From Arthrobacter sp. SO5 (GTDB lineage: Bacteria; Actinomycetota; Actinomycetes; Actinomycetales; Micrococcaceae), in contig NZ_MQTQ01000003.1 of NCBI RefSeq assembly GCF_020532805.1, forward strand, positions 30,764 to 94,763: DNA of 64,000 bases, written 5' to 3'. This document shows positions 62,326-64,000 of this stretch, in pieces. Within the stretch, counting starts at the first letter, position 1, and every line of letters starts with the position of its first letter. A program made the position numbers and the translations under genes. Under the pieces are notes generated by a model. The model saw only the letters and a program-made list of their open reading frames with translations. It was not told where the DNA came from and searched no databases.

Positions 62326-62622
62326 GTGGCGCCGAAATTTGGACTGCTAGCACTCGTCGAGGCCAAGCCCGGGAAGGAGCAGGACGTCTGGGACTTCCTC
62401 GACGGCGGCCGCGAGATCGTCCTGAACGAACCCGGCACGCGGACCTGGTACGCCTTCCGGGTCAACGAGAACACGTTCGGCATCTTCGACACCTTCGACA
62501 CCGAGGAGGACCGGCAGGCCCACCTTAACGGTGCCATCCCCGCAGCCCTCGGCGAACACGGCCCGGCCATGCTCGCCAAGGATCCCGACATCAAGCTGAT
62601 AGAGCTCATCGCGGTCAAGTAG
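62326..62622 (+). CDS. ABM-type small monooxygenase/quinol oxygenase
   Basis: 98-residue dimeric alpha+beta barrel protein of the antibiotic-biosynthesis-monooxygenase superfamily (FGLLALVEAKPGKEQDVWDF, ..FGIFDTFDTEEDRQAHLNG..). Such proteins oxidise quinols or aromatic substrates without cofactor, or act as heme-handling or structural proteins. GAGGAGA precedes the GTG at 62326. Position between a transporter and cysG gives no firm clue to the substrate. Confidence 0.85.
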   Translation: MAPKFGLLALVEAKPGKEQDVWDFLDGGREIVLNEPGTRTWYAFRVNENTFGIFDTFDTEEDRQAHLNGAIPAALGEHGPAMLAKDPDIKLIELIAVK

Positions 62623-62676
62623 CCCCCAAGCTATATGTCGCGGCGTTACCCCGCGTGAACGGGTGTTTCCGCACCG

Positions 62677-62705
62677 TTGTCCCGCCAGATGACGGCCCCT
62701 ATCGT
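62677..62705 (+). promoter_or_regulatory. Promoter of cysG, leaderless type
   Basis: TTGTCC (62677-62682), 17-bp spacer, TATCGT (62700-62705), then 6 nt to the ATG. Resembles the sulfite reductase promoter around the -10 and start. Confidence 0.6.
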
Positions 62706-62711
62706 CGGTGC

Positions 62712-63998
62712 ATGGCAATTCAGGACATTTACCCCACGGCGCTGCGCCTCCTCGGCCGGTCCGTGCTGGTGGTCGGCGGCGGCCCAGTCGCCGCCCGCCG
62801 CGCCAAGGGTCTGCTCGACGCCGGCGCCCGGGTCACGGTTGTCGCGCCCCTTGCCTGCCCGGCGCTCGCTGAACTTTCCGACGCCGGCCTCCTGGAGTGG
62901 GAGCCGCGCACCTACAGAGCCTCCGACGTCGACGGCGCCTGGTTCATCCAGACCGCCACGGGCGAGCCCGGAGTGGACGCGCAGGTGTCGGCCGACGCCG
63001 AAGCGCAGCGCATCTGGTGCGTCAACGCCTCCGACCACGAGTCCTCCGCGGCGTGGACTCCCGCCGTCGCGGTTGTTGACGACGTCAAGATCGCCGTCAA
63101 CGCCGGGGGAGACCCGCGCCGCGCGATGGCCTTGCGGGACGCCGTCGCCACCGCGCTGGAAACCGGCGACCTGCCACTGCGCCGGCACCGGGACCTCCGC
63201 CAGCGCGGATCCGTCGCCCTCGTGGGCGGGGGACCCGGCGACGCCGGACTCATCACGGTCCGTGGCCGCCGGCTCCTGGGCCAGGCGGACGTCGTTGTCG
63301 CGGACCGTCTGGGCCCGCGGGAGCTCCTGGCCGAACTCGGCCCGGATGTCCGCATTATCGAGGTCGGCAAGACCCCCGGCCACCACCCCGTCCCGCAGTC
63401 CGGGATCAACCGGATCCTGGTCGATGAGGCCGTGCTCGGCAACCGTGTGGTCCGGCTCAAGGGCGGCGACCCTTACGTCCTGGGCCGGGGCGGCGAGGAA
63501 GCCGAGTTCTGCCGGCAGCACGGCGTGGACGTCGAAGTGGTCCCCGGCGTCACGTCCGCGATTTCCGTCCCCGCCGCGGCCGGCATCCCGGTCACGCACC
63601 GCGGGCTCGCCAAGGGCTTCAGCGTCGTCACAGGCCACGAGGAGCTCTCCGAGGTCCCGGCCCGCGCCGACCACACCGTGATCCTGCTCATGGGCGTGGG
63701 CCAGCTCCGCGAATCCGCGGCCTCCCTGGCGCACGCCGGTTTGCCAGCAGGCACGCCGGTTGGCATCGTAGAGAACGGCTACCTGCCGAACCAGCGGGTG
63801 ACCATCGGGACGCTCGGGACCATCGCGGACCAGGCGGAGGCCGCCGGGGTCGCGAATCCTGCCGTGATCGTGATCGGCGACGTCGTCCGCGTCAGCCCGT
63901 TCGCGCCGTCGAACTTCAAGACAGCGGACTACGGCACCGCGTCCCCGAATGCCCCGCGCCCCGCCCGTCCCGCCAAGAACCGAGTACTGACCCCGTAG
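62712..63998 (+). CDS. cysG: Fused siroheme synthase CysG
   Basis: 428 residues. Residues 1-150 are the precorrin-2 dehydrogenase/ferrochelatase half (LLGRSVLVVGGGPVAARRAK, WFIQTATGEPGVDAQVSADA); residues about 165-410 are uroporphyrinogen-III C-methyltransferase with GGGPGDAGLITVRGRRLLGQ, VVADRLGPRELLAEL, VVRLKGGDPYVLGRGGEEAE and PGVTSAISVPAAAGIPVTHR. It makes the siroheme used by the sulfite reductase upstream. The stop falls two bases before the window end, so the gene is complete. The C-terminal 25 residues are Pro/Ala-rich. Confidence 0.96.
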   Translation: MAIQDIYPTALRLLGRSVLVVGGGPVAARRAKGLLDAGARVTVVAPLACPALAELSDAGLLEWEPRTYRASDVDGAWFIQTATGEPGVDAQVSADAEAQRIWCVNASDHESSAAWTPAVAVVDDVKIAVNAGGDPRRAMALRDAVATALETGDLPLRRHRDLRQRGSVALVGGGPGDAGLITVRGRRLLGQADVVVADRLGPRELLAELGPDVRIIEVGKTPGHHPVPQSGINRILVDEAVLGNRVVRLKGGDPYVLGRGGEEAEFCRQHGVDVEVVPGVTSAISVPAAAGIPVTHRGLAKGFSVVTGHEELSEVPARADHTVILLMGVGQLRESAASLAHAGLPAGTPVGIVENGYLPNQRVTIGTLGTIADQAEAAGVANPAVIVIGDVVRVSPFAPSNFKTADYGTASPNAPRPARPAKNRVLTP

Positions 63999-64000
63999 CC

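Overview
The window is high-GC, densely packed DNA with frequent GTG starts and stop/start overlaps. The gene content (menaquinone biosynthesis, an Lrp-controlled branched-chain keto-acid dehydrogenase, paired LCP proteins, PIG-L deacetylase, GAF-ANTAR regulator, APS-reductase sulfate assimilation) points to an actinobacterium of the Arthrobacter/Pseudarthrobacter type (Micrococcaceae). This placement is inference from content and style; no marker gene such as rRNA is present. I see no tRNA, rRNA, CRISPR array, prophage or intact transposase. LAYOUT. 1-5266: 3' part of ackA, a GNAT acetyltransferase, a gene-free stretch with two related hairpins, then a leftward two-gene unit: an Ala-rich protein with two internal repeats and a large M50 membrane metalloprotease with a PqqD-like N-terminus. 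5662-8853: a rightward heme-enzyme trio (y4iL-type catalase relative, small alpha+beta protein, DyP peroxidase). 8888-13372: oligopeptidase B and two tandem LCP cell-wall ligases (leftward). 13588-18499: phenylacetyl-CoA epoxidase operon paaABCDE plus an enoyl-CoA hydratase/isomerase. 18597-20615: galU and a membrane acyltransferase. 20831-25367: Lrp regulator divergent from the three-gene branched-chain keto-acid dehydrogenase. 25504-29910: MBL hydrolase, ParA/MinD-like ATPase with GAF-ANTAR partner, MFS transporter. 29980-31972: truncated aminotransferase pseudogene, a 100-bp tandem repeat region, PAP2 phosphatase. 32117-33900: GYD protein and a GH32 fructosidase. 34134-49571: menaquinone block (menC, menD, isochorismate synthase, menG, a geranylgeranyl-reductase-like enzyme, polyprenyl synthase) interrupted by PhoX phosphatase, argS, a decayed AbiEi-like gene and a glutamate-type ABC transporter. 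49729-52233: TetR regulator divergent from an ECF sigma factor with two matching operators between them, an acidic SUKH-like protein and a TRIC channel. 52295-63998: sulfur and siroheme block (sirohydrochlorin chelatase, sulfite reductase, cysH, cysD, cysN, PIG-L deacetylase, sulfonate-type ABC transporter, small monooxygenase, fused cysG). HOW IT WORKS TOGETHER. The last 12 kb forms a sulfate/sulfonate assimilation unit: CysDN makes APS, CysH reduces it to sulfite, the siroheme reductase makes sulfide, CysG and the chelatase supply siroheme, and the ABC transporter probably imports organosulfur. The men genes build menaquinone and its prenyl tail. MOST UNUSUAL OBSERVATIONS. (1) A 90-bp palindromic element sits in the same reading frame in two unrelated genes (keto-acid dehydrogenase E2 and cysD), adding 30 codons to each. 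(2) The PqqD/M50 protease plus repeat-protein pair resembles a peptide maturation or surface-protein system. (3) Several genes have a -10-like hexamer exactly 6 nt before the start codon (leaderless architecture), with closely matching promoters on sulfite reductase and cysG, and a 26-bp palindrome covering the -10 and start codon of the sulfonate-binding protein gene.
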